DNA of 64,000 bases from Pseudomonas uvaldensis (GCF_021271205.1 NZ_JAIWKS010000011.1:124001-188000), one strand, 5' to 3'. Shown: positions 25,113 through 34,002, counted from the first letter of the stretch. Made by a program: numbers and translations. Notes: generated by a model not told the origin, from the letters alone.

Positions 25113-26228
25113 ATGCAAGAACTCGGCATCGGCCTGATTGGCACCGGCTTCATGGGCCGTGCCCATGCCTTGGCATTCAATAATGCCAAAGCGGTGTTCG
25201 ACCTTCCCCTGAATCTGAAACTGGCGGCTCTGGCCGATGCCGATCCGCAGCGCGCCCGGCAATGTGCCCAAAGCTGGGGCTTCGAGACGGCCCACACAGA
25301 ATGGCAACAACTGGTCGACGACCCAAAGGTCAATCTGGTCGCCATCACCACCCCCAACCATCTGCATTACCCAATGGCCATGGCAGCGCTGGCGGCCGGC
25401 AAGGCGGTCTATTGCGAAAAACCCCTGGCGGTTTCCCTGGCGCAGGCCGAGCAAATGCGCCAGGCGGCCCGGATGGCTGGCGTAGTGACGCGGGTCGGCT
25501 ACAACTACCAGCACAACCCGATCATCCAACTGGCGCGAGAGATGATCCGGCGCGGCGAACTGGGACAGGTCATCAGCTTCCAGGGTGAGTTCAGCGAAGA
25601 CTTCATGGCCGATCCCGCTTCGCCGTGGTCATGGCGTTGCGAAGCGACCCACGCCGGTGGCGCACTGGCCGACCTGGGCAGCCATTTGTTGGCCATGGCC
25701 CGTCATCTGTTGGGGGATGTCGAAGCGGTATGTGCCGACATCCAGACCGTGCACCAGCAGCGTCCCGCCACCGTCGGCGCGACCGAGCAACGGAGCATCG
25801 CGGTGGACGATCAGGTCCACGCACTGCTGCGCTTTGCCAATGGCGCCCGGGGCACTGTGAGCAGCAGTTGGCTCAAGCATGGCTACAAGAATCACTTGAG
25901 TTTCGAAATCAGCGGCACTCTGGGCACATTGACGTTCGATCAGGAACGACTCAACGAACTGCGCCTGTGCCGCGCCGGCCAAGCCGGCTTCCAACGCCTG
26001 CTGGCCGGCCCGGAGCTGACGGGGTACGCAGCGTTCAGCCCGGCGGCGGGTCACCAGCTCGGATACAACGAATTGAAAACCCTGGAAGTCCAGGAACTGG
26101 TCATGGCCCTCGCCGGCCAGGGTGGCACCGGGACGGACTTCGACGAGGCCTGGGAGGTGGAGCGGCTGGCGGGGGCGATTCGCATCGCCGCGCGGGAGGA
26201 GCGGTGGGTAAAGGTGAGTGAGCTATAA
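25113..26228 (+). CDS. Gfo/Idh/MocA family oxidoreductase (possible inositol- or sugar-type dehydrogenase)
   Basis: This 371-residue NAD(P)-dependent dehydrogenase begins with the Rossmann motif GLIGTGFMG. ITTPNHLHYPMAMAAL and the family hallmark CEKPLA follow near residue 97, and an active-site segment GGALADLGSHLL lies near 183. The closest family logic is an inositol, sugar or glucose-fructose oxidoreductase-type dehydrogenase. It is not in an operon with other sugar genes. Its upstream region carries doubled IolR-like sites, which suggests a role in inositol-stereoisomer or related polyol use and control by the regulator at 60.4 kb. That link is inference. Confidence 0.8.
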   Translation: MQELGIGLIGTGFMGRAHALAFNNAKAVFDLPLNLKLAALADADPQRARQCAQSWGFETAHTEWQQLVDDPKVNLVAITTPNHLHYPMAMAALAAGKAVYCEKPLAVSLAQAEQMRQAARMAGVVTRVGYNYQHNPIIQLAREMIRRGELGQVISFQGEFSEDFMADPASPWSWRCEATHAGGALADLGSHLLAMARHLLGDVEAVCADIQTVHQQRPATVGATEQRSIAVDDQVHALLRFANGARGTVSSSWLKHGYKNHLSFEISGTLGTLTFDQERLNELRLCRAGQAGFQRLLAGPELTGYAAFSPAAGHQLGYNELKTLEVQELVMALAGQGGTGTDFDEAWEVERLAGAIRIAAREERWVKVSEL

Positions 26229-26408
26229 CCGCTCACTTCAGCGAACCCCTTGTAGGAAAATATGCTTCATTTTCTTATTTCATTTAACGACTGGAGAACG
26301 AACACGAGTTGGCCATTTCATACCGATTATCGACACTGTCATTCCTGACAGTAGCCAGCGCTATGGATTGGGGAGTTACTGGACGGGAACCCCGCGAAGG
26401 CCTGAATC

Positions 26409-29165
26409 GTGTCGAGACTGACGGGCAGCATTCACACCCACACCCCCACCCTGACGGTGGTGGACCCGCGCGGGCTCGATGTTCGTTCAGTCGCTTATTA
26501 CCGTGCCGTCGAGACCGCAGCCCCCGAAGAACGAATCAACCGCAGCGCCTATGACGCAATGGGGCGTCTGATTGAACAATGGGACCCCAGACTATGGGCT
26601 CTCAGTGTGGAAAGTGCCGGAACTCCGGCCAACCTGAGCAATCGTCACTCGCTGTCAGGCAAGGTCCTGGGCTCGATGAGTGTCGATGCCGGTGAGCGGA
26701 TCAGCTTGTTCGGTGATGGGGATCAACTGGTCCAGACCTGGGACAGCCGTGAGACTGAACGACGGGTTGAATACGACGATCTGCTGCGCCCGATGGCCGT
26801 TTTCGAACAAGGCAAAGGCGAAGCCGCTCGCTGCGCCGAGCGTTATGAATACGCTGATGGAGCCGCCGGCTTTGCCGCTCATAACCAGTGCGGACAATTG
26901 ATCCGACACGACGATCCGGCGGGTACCCAGACGCTGGACGAGTATGCTTTGACCGACGGAGTACTTGAACAGACCCAGCGCTTTTTGCATGCGCTGGAAT
27001 CACCGGATTGGCCGCAGGCACTACCTGAGCGCGAGACATTGTTGGAGCCCGTGGCGCAGGCGGCAACCAGTGCGACACGCTTCAACCCGCTGGGCGATGT
27101 GCTGGAGCAGATTGACGCCAAGGGCAATCGGCAGTTGTTCGATTACACCGTCGACGGCCAGTTGTTCGCGAGTCATCTGCAACTGAGCGGTCAAGCCACG
27201 CCTCAGACCCTGGTCAGCGCCCTCGCCTACAGCGCCTACGACCAGGTCGAGCAGGAAACCGCCGGCAATGGCGTGGTCAGTACGCTGGCGTACCGCCCTG
27301 AGGATGGACGCTTGACCCGGCTTGAAGCGCGGCGTGGATCGCAAACATTGCAGGATCAGCGCTACCACTACGATCCGGTAGGCAATGTGCTGAGCATCGA
27401 AGACGGCGCCCTGCCGATCCGCTACTTCGCCAACCAGCGGGTGGAGCCGATCAACCGCTATGACTATGACAGCCTCTATCAGTTGACCAAGGCAACCGGC
27501 TGGGAGGTCGGAAGTGCCGGTCGAGGTCCGGGCTTCAACCGCTTCGACGATCCGGGCGCAGTCGCCAACTATCAGCAAACGTACCAATACGACGCCGGTG
27601 GCAACTTGCTTGAACTGGTCCATGTCGGCCCACAAAACCACAGCCGCAAACTGACGGCGGCGCGCCACAGCAACCGTTGTCTAGCGGAACACAATGACCG
27701 GCCTCCGACTGAAGAGGACATCGCCGCCGCGTTTGATGGCAACGGCAATCTGCTGGCTTTGCAACCGGGACGAACGATGGCTTGGGATTTACGCAATCAA
27801 CTGCGCGAGGTACGACCGGTTGAGCGTGAAAGTGCTGTGGATGATCGCGAGCAGTACCTCTACGGGGGTGATGGAATGCGACGGCGCAAGGTCCGCTCGA
27901 CCCAAACCAATGCCCGCTCGCTGATTTCGGAAGTTCGTTATTTGCCGGGCCTGGAAATTCGTACCCACGCAGGCACGGGCGAAGTGTTGCAAGTGATCTG
28001 CGTGCAGGCCGGACGTAGCGCGATGCAGGTGCTGCACTGGGAAACGGCGCCGCCTGCCGGCATCGCCAACAACCAATACCGTTACAGCCTGACTGACCAT
28101 CTGAGTTCCAGCAGCCTGGAATTGGATAACGAGGCCGAGGTGATTAGCCAGGAAACTTATCATCCGTATGGCGGTACGGCCTGGTTTGCCGGGCGCAGTG
28201 AGGTGGAGGCGAGTTACAAGACGGTGCGTTATTCGGGGAAAGAGCGGGATGCGACGGGGCTTTATTATTATGGGTTCAGGTATTACGCGACGTGGTTGCA
28301 GCGGTGGATTAATCCGGATCCGGCAGAAAGCGTAGACGGGCTCAATCGCTATCGGATGGTATCCAATAATCCACTCGCCCGGGTTGATGTCGAAGGGTTA
28401 ATGGAGCGGTCCCCCCCCGTTCCTGATCGTCCCTCATCAACACTGGCTGCACCACCTGTCGTTCCTCCTCGGCCCTTATCAACATTGCGCACTCGCCCTG
28501 GCGCCCCTCCAAGACCATCCTTTGTTTCAGCAATAGCTGCTCCTCAGGAACCAGGCTGGAGACCGCTTGAAGCACCAGCAGTGCAAAGCCCGCCACGGCA
28601 GAACGCTCTAGATACGACGGTTGCCCCATCGAACAGCCTAAGCGATGCTCAGCTGAACAACTTGAGACGCTTAGGCATAACTCCTTTGAAATTACGCAAC
28701 TTCGGAGAACAAACTGCGGCTAAGCCGAGTCAGGTATCTGAGTTGCGCCGAGACGCAGAAGGTAAATATTATTTTGTGCCAACCGAAGGGACCGAGACGC
28801 CTAAACCACGTGGAGTGTTTATCTTCGTCATTAAAGCGAATGAACCTGATCGTATCTTGGCAGCGCCCCCTTATGGTTCGGAGACCGCAGAAGACCAATT
28901 CAAAGTTCAGGGCCATACTTCAATTTCTCTTAGAGAAGACGTGTTATTTGCCGGGCATTTCACTCTTGACGATAAGGGAAAACTTAAACGTTGGAATAAC
29001 GGCAGCGGCCACTATTTGACGCCGGCTTCCCTACACCAAACAAACCTCTTGCCTGAATTGCGATCTCTTTTACCGAGCCACCTGTTTATCGATTATTGGT
29101 CTATGAATAAGGAAGAGCTAAATCGTGACCTCGCAGAACGAGGGTATTTTATTGCCATATCGTGA
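26409..29165 (+). CDS. TccC-like Rhs/YD-repeat protein with variable C-terminal toxin-type domain
   Basis: The start is GTG 26409 with AAGG upstream; the product is 918 aa. The N-terminus (HTHTPTLTVVDPRGLDVRSVAYYR, then YDAMGRLIEQWDPRL) resembles TccC, the C component of insecticidal Tc complexes. YD/Rhs repeats fill about residues 20-630. The Rhs core ends at residues about 590-664 with YSGKERDATGLYYYGFRYY, WINPDP and GLNRYRMVSNNP. After a Pro-rich linker (about 665-745) the C-terminal domain contains GHTSIS, LFAGHFTLDD and NNGSGHYLTP. I recall such GHTS/SGHY elements in polymorphic-toxin C-termini, but I cannot name an activity. The C-terminal coding region has clearly lower GC than the core, as expected for an exchangeable toxin module. 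No TcA or TcB gene is nearby. Confidence 0.85.
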   Translation: MSRLTGSIHTHTPTLTVVDPRGLDVRSVAYYRAVETAAPEERINRSAYDAMGRLIEQWDPRLWALSVESAGTPANLSNRHSLSGKVLGSMSVDAGERISLFGDGDQLVQTWDSRETERRVEYDDLLRPMAVFEQGKGEAARCAERYEYADGAAGFAAHNQCGQLIRHDDPAGTQTLDEYALTDGVLEQTQRFLHALESPDWPQALPERETLLEPVAQAATSATRFNPLGDVLEQIDAKGNRQLFDYTVDGQLFASHLQLSGQATPQTLVSALAYSAYDQVEQETAGNGVVSTLAYRPEDGRLTRLEARRGSQTLQDQRYHYDPVGNVLSIEDGALPIRYFANQRVEPINRYDYDSLYQLTKATGWEVGSAGRGPGFNRFDDPGAVANYQQTYQYDAGGNLLELVHVGPQNHSRKLTAARHSNRCLAEHNDRPPTEEDIAAAFDGNGNLLALQPGRTMAWDLRNQLREVRPVERESAVDDREQYLYGGDGMRRRKVRSTQTNARSLISEVRYLPGLEIRTHAGTGEVLQVICVQAGRSAMQVLHWETAPPAGIANNQYRYSLTDHLSSSSLELDNEAEVISQETYHPYGGTAWFAGRSEVEASYKTVRYSGKERDATGLYYYGFRYYATWLQRWINPDPAESVDGLNRYRMVSNNPLARVDVEGLMERSPPVPDRPSSTLAAPPVVPPRPLSTLRTRPGAPPRPSFVSAIAAPQEPGWRPLEAPAVQSPPRQNALDTTVAPSNSLSDAQLNNLRRLGITPLKLRNFGEQTAAKPSQVSELRRDAEGKYYFVPTEGTETPKPRGVFIFVIKANEPDRILAAPPYGSETAEDQFKVQGHTSISLREDVLFAGHFTLDDKGKLKRWNNGSGHYLTPASLHQTNLLPELRSLLPSHLFIDYWSMNKEELNRDLAERGYFIAIS

Positions 29166-29197
29166 CCTCGCGGCACAGGGACATTTTATTTCCATGT
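29124..29197 (+). repeat. Out-of-frame tandem copy of the Rhs C-terminal tail
   Basis: Two 37-base units start at 29124 and 29161, both with CGTGACCTCGC and later ATTTTATT; by hand 29 of 37 positions agree. The first encodes RDLAERGYFIAI and the real stop. The second, read in its own frame, gives RDLAAQGHFISM and continues open for about fifteen more codons to a TGA near 29244. The shift is 37, not a multiple of 3. This looks like the remnant end of a related but different Rhs C-terminus. Confidence 0.7.
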
Positions 29198-29314
29198 ATT
29201 TCCTTGGGTTGGATATCCCGCAGTTTACTGAGGGTCATGTATGACAAGTGGGTAACTCCATACTCATTTTCCCCTCTTCGTTGGGCTCATGAGGAGTTGT
29301 CCTCAACTTTGACG

Positions 29315-30712
29315 TCAAACAAACCCAACCAACCGCCTCGCCAACGCCTTGGCCTGGCTCGCCACGTCGGTCACGGCGGTGCTTTCCCACCACATCCCCC
29401 GCAACGGCGGGCCCATGGCGAACAAGCGGTCGGCGGGTTCGCCTCGAGCATCCAGCACCGCACCATCGGCACGCGCGGCAATACCCAAGGCCAGCGGCCC
29501 CGGCTGGATCAGCCCTCGGGCCAACAGTTGTTGCGGCAACGGCCGTGCAACCCGACGCCAGTCATATTCAATGCCGCTGGAGTTGATCAACGCTGCGCCC
29601 TGCACCACTGCCAGGCCGGCTTGTCCCCGGCGGCGGATGTGAATACCCACTGTGCCCTCGGGAGACGACGCCAGCCCCTTGAACGACGCCGCCTGAATCC
29701 GCAACCGCCCTTCCCCATGCAAACGCGCCACCAGCTCCGCGCTCAACGGTGGCGAGCGATGGTGATGACTCTCCCACCACGGCCGCACATGCCGCACGAA
29801 CTGTCGGCGCTGCACATCGCTGGCTTGGTTCCACAAGCGCCCGATGTGTGCGCGCACGGTGTCCAGCGGCGCTTGCCAATCGATCCCCAGGGCGTGGGCC
29901 TGGCGGCATTGCTCACGCAGGGCACGCATCAGTTGGCGTGGCGAACGCAGGCTGTGATCTTCAGCGAGGAAATCCACCCAGGCCGGTGGCTGGCGGCGCA
30001 CGTGGGGCAGCAGGCCATGGCGGGAAAACACTTCGATCGGCCCGCGGTGCCCGGCCTGCTCCAGGGACACCACGGCGTCGACCATGGTCAGTCCCGAGCC
30101 AATGATCAACACCGTGGACTGCGGGTCGAGCTGGCGCATCGCAGCCACATCCCAAGGGTCGAGGGCGGCGGCATTCAAGCCGCTGGATTCGGTCTGCGGG
30201 GTGCGCGCCGCCGGGAACATGCCGGTGGCGAGCACCGCGAAACGACCACGCAAGAGCTGGCCGTCGTCCAGCGTCACCATCACGGTATTGTCGGCAAGCC
30301 GCAGATCCACGGCCTCCCCGCGCACGTGCTCGGCGGTCGAACCGTTTTGTGCGCCCAACTCGCGAGCCTCGGCCAGACGTTGCTGCACATAGAGGCCGAA
30401 TATCCCACGGGGTGGAAACAACTCGCTGACCGGCACGTGCTGCTGATCCGATTCGGGCCAGCCGCCGGCTTCGATGAACGCGGTGAGCCATTGGGTCAGG
30501 TCATCGGCATTGTCCGGATCGACACTCATCCGTGCGGCGTTGCCATTCAACGTATGGCCCAGTTCCACGGCGCTGTAGGCCTCGCCCCGGCCCAGCTCGC
30601 TGCGCGGTTCGACGATCAGGATTTCCCGTCTGCCGGGTAAACGCAGCAACTGCGCCGCCAGCATGGCACCGCTCAGGCCGCCGCCGATGATCAGGATATC
30701 CGCTGTGTCCAT
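29315..30712 (-). CDS. FAD/NAD(P)-binding protein (lysine/ornithine monooxygenase-like fold)
   Basis: This 465-residue flavoprotein begins ILIIGGGLSGAMLAAQLL, a Rossmann GxGxxG motif, followed by the NAD_binding_9-type segment GRGEAYSAVELGHTLNGNAARMS. A second dinucleotide-binding motif is VLIIGSGLTMVDAV near residue 200. The ATG at 30712 is preceded by GGGAGAG. It begins 14 bases after the XRE-cupin gene and is probably controlled by it. The family includes uncharacterised hydroxyacylglutathione-like and amine-oxidising flavoproteins; no substrate can be given. Confidence 0.75.
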   Translation of the reverse strand: MDTADILIIGGGLSGAMLAAQLLRLPGRREILIVEPRSELGRGEAYSAVELGHTLNGNAARMSVDPDNADDLTQWLTAFIEAGGWPESDQQHVPVSELFPPRGIFGLYVQQRLAEARELGAQNGSTAEHVRGEAVDLRLADNTVMVTLDDGQLLRGRFAVLATGMFPAARTPQTESSGLNAAALDPWDVAAMRQLDPQSTVLIIGSGLTMVDAVVSLEQAGHRGPIEVFSRHGLLPHVRRQPPAWVDFLAEDHSLRSPRQLMRALREQCRQAHALGIDWQAPLDTVRAHIGRLWNQASDVQRRQFVRHVRPWWESHHHRSPPLSAELVARLHGEGRLRIQAASFKGLASSPEGTVGIHIRRRGQAGLAVVQGAALINSSGIEYDWRRVARPLPQQLLARGLIQPGPLALGIAARADGAVLDARGEPADRLFAMGPPLRGMWWESTAVTDVASQAKALARRLVGFV

Positions 30713-30726
30713 GCCGCTCTCCCGGT

Positions 30727-31302
30727 TCAAATCACCACGTTGCGTACGAATATCACCGCCACAGGGCCGTCGTTACGATAGGCATGGGGCTGGTTGCTGG
30801 CGAACATGAAAAACTCACCGGCGCCGATACGACGTTCTTCGTTGCCTAACAGTAGCGTCAGGCAGCCCTCGAACACATACAGTTGCTCGCTCCAGCCATC
30901 GGCATCGGGTTCGGAATGGTAATGCTCGCCGGGTTCGAGGCGCCATTCCCAGAGCTCGACCTCGCGGCTGGCCGTGGCCTTCGCCAGCAAGACGGCTTTG
31001 CTGCCGGGGATGGTCCCCGCCCAAGCCAGCTCGTTGATCCGGCTCGGGTCGCGTGCGTCAGAAGCCTGGATCAAGTCGCTGAAGGCCACGTTCAAAGCCT
31101 CCGCGATGCGGTCCAGGGTGGTCAGGCTCACGTTCGTCTCGCCCGCCTCGATCGCTACCAACATCCGCCGACTGACCCCGGACAGTTCCGCCAGCGCGCT
31201 TTGGCTGAGCTGCGCGGCATGACGCAGACGGCGGATGTTCTGGCTGACGTGTTGCAGGACGGAGGCCCGCGGGCCATTTTCTTTGTGCACTATATTGCTC
31301 AT
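30727..31302 (-). CDS. XRE-family regulator with C-terminal cupin sensor domain
   Basis: This is a DNA-binding regulator of 191 residues. The helix-turn-helix (LSQSALAELSGVSRRMLVAIEAGE) spans about residues 33-56, and a cupin barrel occupies about 105-190 (HYHSEPDADGWSEQLYVFEG, then HAYRN), with histidines and an acid suitable for a metal or small ligand. PuuR-like proteins share this design and respond to amines or amino acids. I chose ATG 31302; upstream codons lack an SD. It is the first gene before the FAD protein and is divergent from the EamA exporter. A palindrome and a TATAAT element lie in the gap, so autoregulation and control of the exporter are likely. Confidence 0.85.
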   Translation of the reverse strand: MSNIVHKENGPRASVLQHVSQNIRRLRHAAQLSQSALAELSGVSRRMLVAIEAGETNVSLTTLDRIAEALNVAFSDLIQASDARDPSRINELAWAGTIPGSKAVLLAKATASREVELWEWRLEPGEHYHSEPDADGWSEQLYVFEGCLTLLLGNEERRIGAGEFFMFASNQPHAYRNDGPVAVIFVRNVVI

Positions 31303-31317
31303 TTCATGGGGCTGCGC

Positions 31318-31353
31318 ATTATACTGCCCAACTTCGGACGCATTGTGCGTCCG
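31318..31353. promoter_or_regulatory. Palindromic operator and -10 element between the XRE-cupin and EamA genes
   Basis: The inverted repeat CGGACGCA-TTG-TGCGTCCG is perfect over eight bases per arm (31335-31353). A TATAAT on the minus strand (31318-31323) would serve the regulator, with the palindrome covering its -35 zone. It is the obvious candidate binding site for the XRE-cupin protein. Confidence 0.55.
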
Positions 31354-31374
31354 CCTCAAGTGACGCGCAAGGAC

Positions 31375-32307
31375 ATGGCATCCGTGAATTCTCCCCAGGC
31401 TTCTTCCCCTTTCCTGCGCCTCAGCAAAGCCGAGTGCGTGCTGGTGCTGATCACCATGATCTGGGGCGGGACCTTCCTGCTGGTTCAGCACGCCATGACA
31501 GTCAGCGGGCCTATGTTTTTCGTCGGCCTGCGCTTTGTTGCCGCGGCGGCGTTCGTGGCCTTGTTCTCCTGGCGCCACCTGCGGGACCTGACCCTGTTCG
31601 AGCTCAAGGCCGGGGCGTTCATCGGCGTGGCCATCATGCTCGGCTATGGCTTGCAGACCGTCGGCCTGCAGACCATCCCCAGCAGCCAGTCGGCGTTCAT
31701 CACCGCGCTCTACGTCCCGTTCGTGCCATTATTGCAATGGCTGGTGCTGGGTCGTCGGCCAGGCTTGATGCCCAGCATTGGCATTATGCTGGCGTTCACT
31801 GGGTTGATGCTGCTGTCGGGACCTGCCGGCGCTTCGCTGAACTTCAGCGCCGGCGAAATCGCCACACTGATCAGCGCCATCGCGATTGCCGCCGAGATCA
31901 TCCTGATCAGTACTTATGCCGGCCAGGTCGACGTGCGCCGGGTCACCGTGGTGCAGCTGGCAAGCACGGCGGTGCTGGCCTTCCTGATGGTGGTACCGAC
32001 CCAGGAAACGATTCCGCACTTTTCCTGGTTCCTGCTGTTCAGCGCCGTGGGCCTGGGGGCCGCCAGCGCGGCGATCCAGGTGGCGATGAACTGGGCGCAG
32101 CGAAGCGTGTCGCCGACCCGCGCCACATTGATCTATGCCGGTGAGCCGGTGTGGGCCGGCATCGCCGGGCGCCTGGCTGGCGAACGCTTGCCGGCGATTG
32201 CCTTGTTCGGCGCGGCTCTGATCGTGGCGGCGGTGATTGTCAGTGAGTTGAAGATGCGGGGCAAAGAGATTGTCGAGCTGGATGGGGGGCTTGAGCGCGA
32301 GCAGTGA
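31375..32307 (+). CDS. EamA/DMT-family exporter
   Basis: This ten-helix inner-membrane transporter has 310 residues. It is formed of two EamA repeats, with the first helix LITMIWGGTFLLVQHAM and a later IYAGEPVWAGIAGRLAGERL motif near the end of the second repeat. DMT proteins usually export amino acids or metabolites. The start is ATG 31375, although AGGA is very close; GTG 31384 with a better spacing is an alternative. It is divergent from the XRE-cupin regulator, a common arrangement for regulated metabolite exporters. Confidence 0.85.
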   Translation: MASVNSPQASSPFLRLSKAECVLVLITMIWGGTFLLVQHAMTVSGPMFFVGLRFVAAAAFVALFSWRHLRDLTLFELKAGAFIGVAIMLGYGLQTVGLQTIPSSQSAFITALYVPFVPLLQWLVLGRRPGLMPSIGIMLAFTGLMLLSGPAGASLNFSAGEIATLISAIAIAAEIILISTYAGQVDVRRVTVVQLASTAVLAFLMVVPTQETIPHFSWFLLFSAVGLGAASAAIQVAMNWAQRSVSPTRATLIYAGEPVWAGIAGRLAGERLPAIALFGAALIVAAVIVSELKMRGKEIVELDGGLEREQ

Positions 32308-32334
32308 CGCGGGTCACCTGCAATGATGATGGAA

Positions 32335-32364
32335 CCTGTGGCGAGGGACCTAGCTTCCTCGCCA
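32335..32364. repeat. Degenerate REP element
   Basis: The sequence CCTGTGGCGAGGG followed by CCTCGCCA forms an imperfect hairpin of the GTGGCGAGGG type, after the EamA gene and before the 3' end of the convergent bacteriocin gene. Confidence 0.65.
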
Positions 32365-32417
32365 AGCGTCAGTATGTATGGCGTGCTATCTCCTGACTGG
32401 CCATTACCCAAGCGCCT

Positions 32418-33920
32418 TCAATCACGCGCTTCGACGTTCGTTGAACACAACATAGAGTGGCTCCAATCCGAATCCTGGGGAAACACCACGACGTAATCAT
32501 CGAATCGAACACCTTCGATGGAGTCAAAGGCTGCCAACATCGGCACCGGTGAAGCGTGAATAAAACCGGCAGAATCGAGTCGATTTCGCTCGGACGCAAC
32601 CGGCGCCTCCAAGCTGTCCGCACCGGTCCACTCAATCACTCGGGGCTGCGGGCCGTCCGTAGTCAAGCGAAAAGCCCGTCCAGCCTCATCCCAAGCCGCG
32701 GGCCTTACGCGCACCTTGGACGGCAACATACCCGTAGCTGGCGTGATGTATATCTGAAAAAGCTCACGTATTTCTTTCAGGCCTCTGAAATGGCTGCCGG
32801 GTTTTGTCGCGACTGTTGCAGTGCTCATTCGCAACGGCAACGCCACCTCACCTTGCTGTGCGGCCAGGGTCTGCCAGTCCTGTTCAATGGCAGAGATCTC
32901 GGCCAACGCCACACACAGGCCAAAACGCACCTCTTTGGTTCGACTGACAAGATCAAAACTCAGAACCTCGGCATATTGCCCGGTGTGGCCCTGCTCCGAA
33001 TGTGTCATCAACCAATTGAACTCGGCGACGGCTGAACGAATGGATTTTTGCAATTCCACCCGTTGACGGGTCTTGAGCGGCGGCGCGGCACTCAGCAACA
33101 GGTTCGGGTGCCTCATATCGTTGGCAGCGGACAAACGAAACAATGTCGGTCTGCCGGCCTGCCCACGCAACCGTATCAATTGCTCCATGGAACGTTCCAG
33201 TACAGCTTCAGCGGCAGCGTGAAGAACGGCATGCCGCTGGGCGATCGAGGAGAGACGCGCAAGATAACGACCATGATTGGCAGCGGCCCGCAGTGCATTC
33301 GCTTGCCAGAGCGCCTGATCGGATTTGTTATAAGCGAGATCACGTTGGGCTCCACTCAAAGCGAACTCGACACGCATTTTATGTCGCTCGAACGTACGAA
33401 CGGCCATGACCACTTCGTGTTGTGCCTGCTCCAATCGCCGCATCCCCTGTTCGAGTGCGTCCAACGTCTGCTCTGCATCGTGCTGGTTTTGTCGTTGCCG
33501 CGTCGCAAGCTCCAGCTGGGTAAAGACTTTCTCAACCGTCTGCTCTGCGGCGGTGATATCCGAGGCCAACTGCTGTGCATTGGCAAGTTCGCGCTGGGCT
33601 CTTGCCGTCGCGTGTTGCGCCATGCTCAAGCGAGGCGCGGGCTTCGCCGGGGCAGGCAACACTCCGCCCTTGAAGGGAACAACGTTTTTGTTGAAATGCC
33701 ACTGCTTTACGAAGTGGATAATCGTTTCCGGGGCATTGGTATACCCGGTGTCCTCAGGGTAAAACAGCAGGTCCGCACCTTCGGGGTGCCCGACGATTCG
33801 ATCGAAGTGGTTGATTAGTCGGTCATGTTCTTCTTTGCCCATGCCAACATTCCAGATTCTCCCTACGAACGCCTGAAACTCGGTTTCAGTGTAATCCTGG
33901 AGTTTGGGTTTAAGTTCCAT
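32418..33920 (-). CDS. Fusion of an Im-type immunity-like domain, a helical region and a pyocin-type domain, without nuclease
   Basis: This 500-residue protein joins three parts. Residues 1-86 match the colicin E/pyocin DNase immunity fold (DYTETEFQAFVGRIW, HFDRIVGHPEGADLLFYP, FVKQWHFNKNVVPFK). Residues about 100-250 are Ala/Gln/Glu-rich helices with coiled-coil character. Residues about 290-490 resemble the Pyocin_S domain of S-type bacteriocins, ending RFDDYVVVFPQDSD. In related pyocins, from memory, a linker and nuclease follow at that point; here the protein stops after about 16 more residues. It lies 82 bases after the intact immunity gene and probably in the same transcript. It could be a defective toxin, an inhibitor or decoy, or a bacteriocin acting without DNA cleavage. 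No signal peptide is present. Confidence 0.7.
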   Translation of the reverse strand: MELKPKLQDYTETEFQAFVGRIWNVGMGKEEHDRLINHFDRIVGHPEGADLLFYPEDTGYTNAPETIIHFVKQWHFNKNVVPFKGGVLPAPAKPAPRLSMAQHATARAQRELANAQQLASDITAAEQTVEKVFTQLELATRQRQNQHDAEQTLDALEQGMRRLEQAQHEVVMAVRTFERHKMRVEFALSGAQRDLAYNKSDQALWQANALRAAANHGRYLARLSSIAQRHAVLHAAAEAVLERSMEQLIRLRGQAGRPTLFRLSAANDMRHPNLLLSAAPPLKTRQRVELQKSIRSAVAEFNWLMTHSEQGHTGQYAEVLSFDLVSRTKEVRFGLCVALAEISAIEQDWQTLAAQQGEVALPLRMSTATVATKPGSHFRGLKEIRELFQIYITPATGMLPSKVRVRPAAWDEAGRAFRLTTDGPQPRVIEWTGADSLEAPVASERNRLDSAGFIHASPVPMLAAFDSIEGVRFDDYVVVFPQDSDWSHSMLCSTNVEARD

Positions 33921-34002
33921 CTATGGTTTTCCTTGTTTGAGCATTCGTCCTCGGGAACGCACTTGCTTGGCAGATCGAACAGATGCGTTCGCCGGGGCTC
34001 AT

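Noticed and set aside
29349..30640. Open frames on the plus strand across the FAD protein
   Set aside because: The minus-strand frame has two clear dinucleotide-binding motifs and a good ribosome site; the plus frames are shadows.
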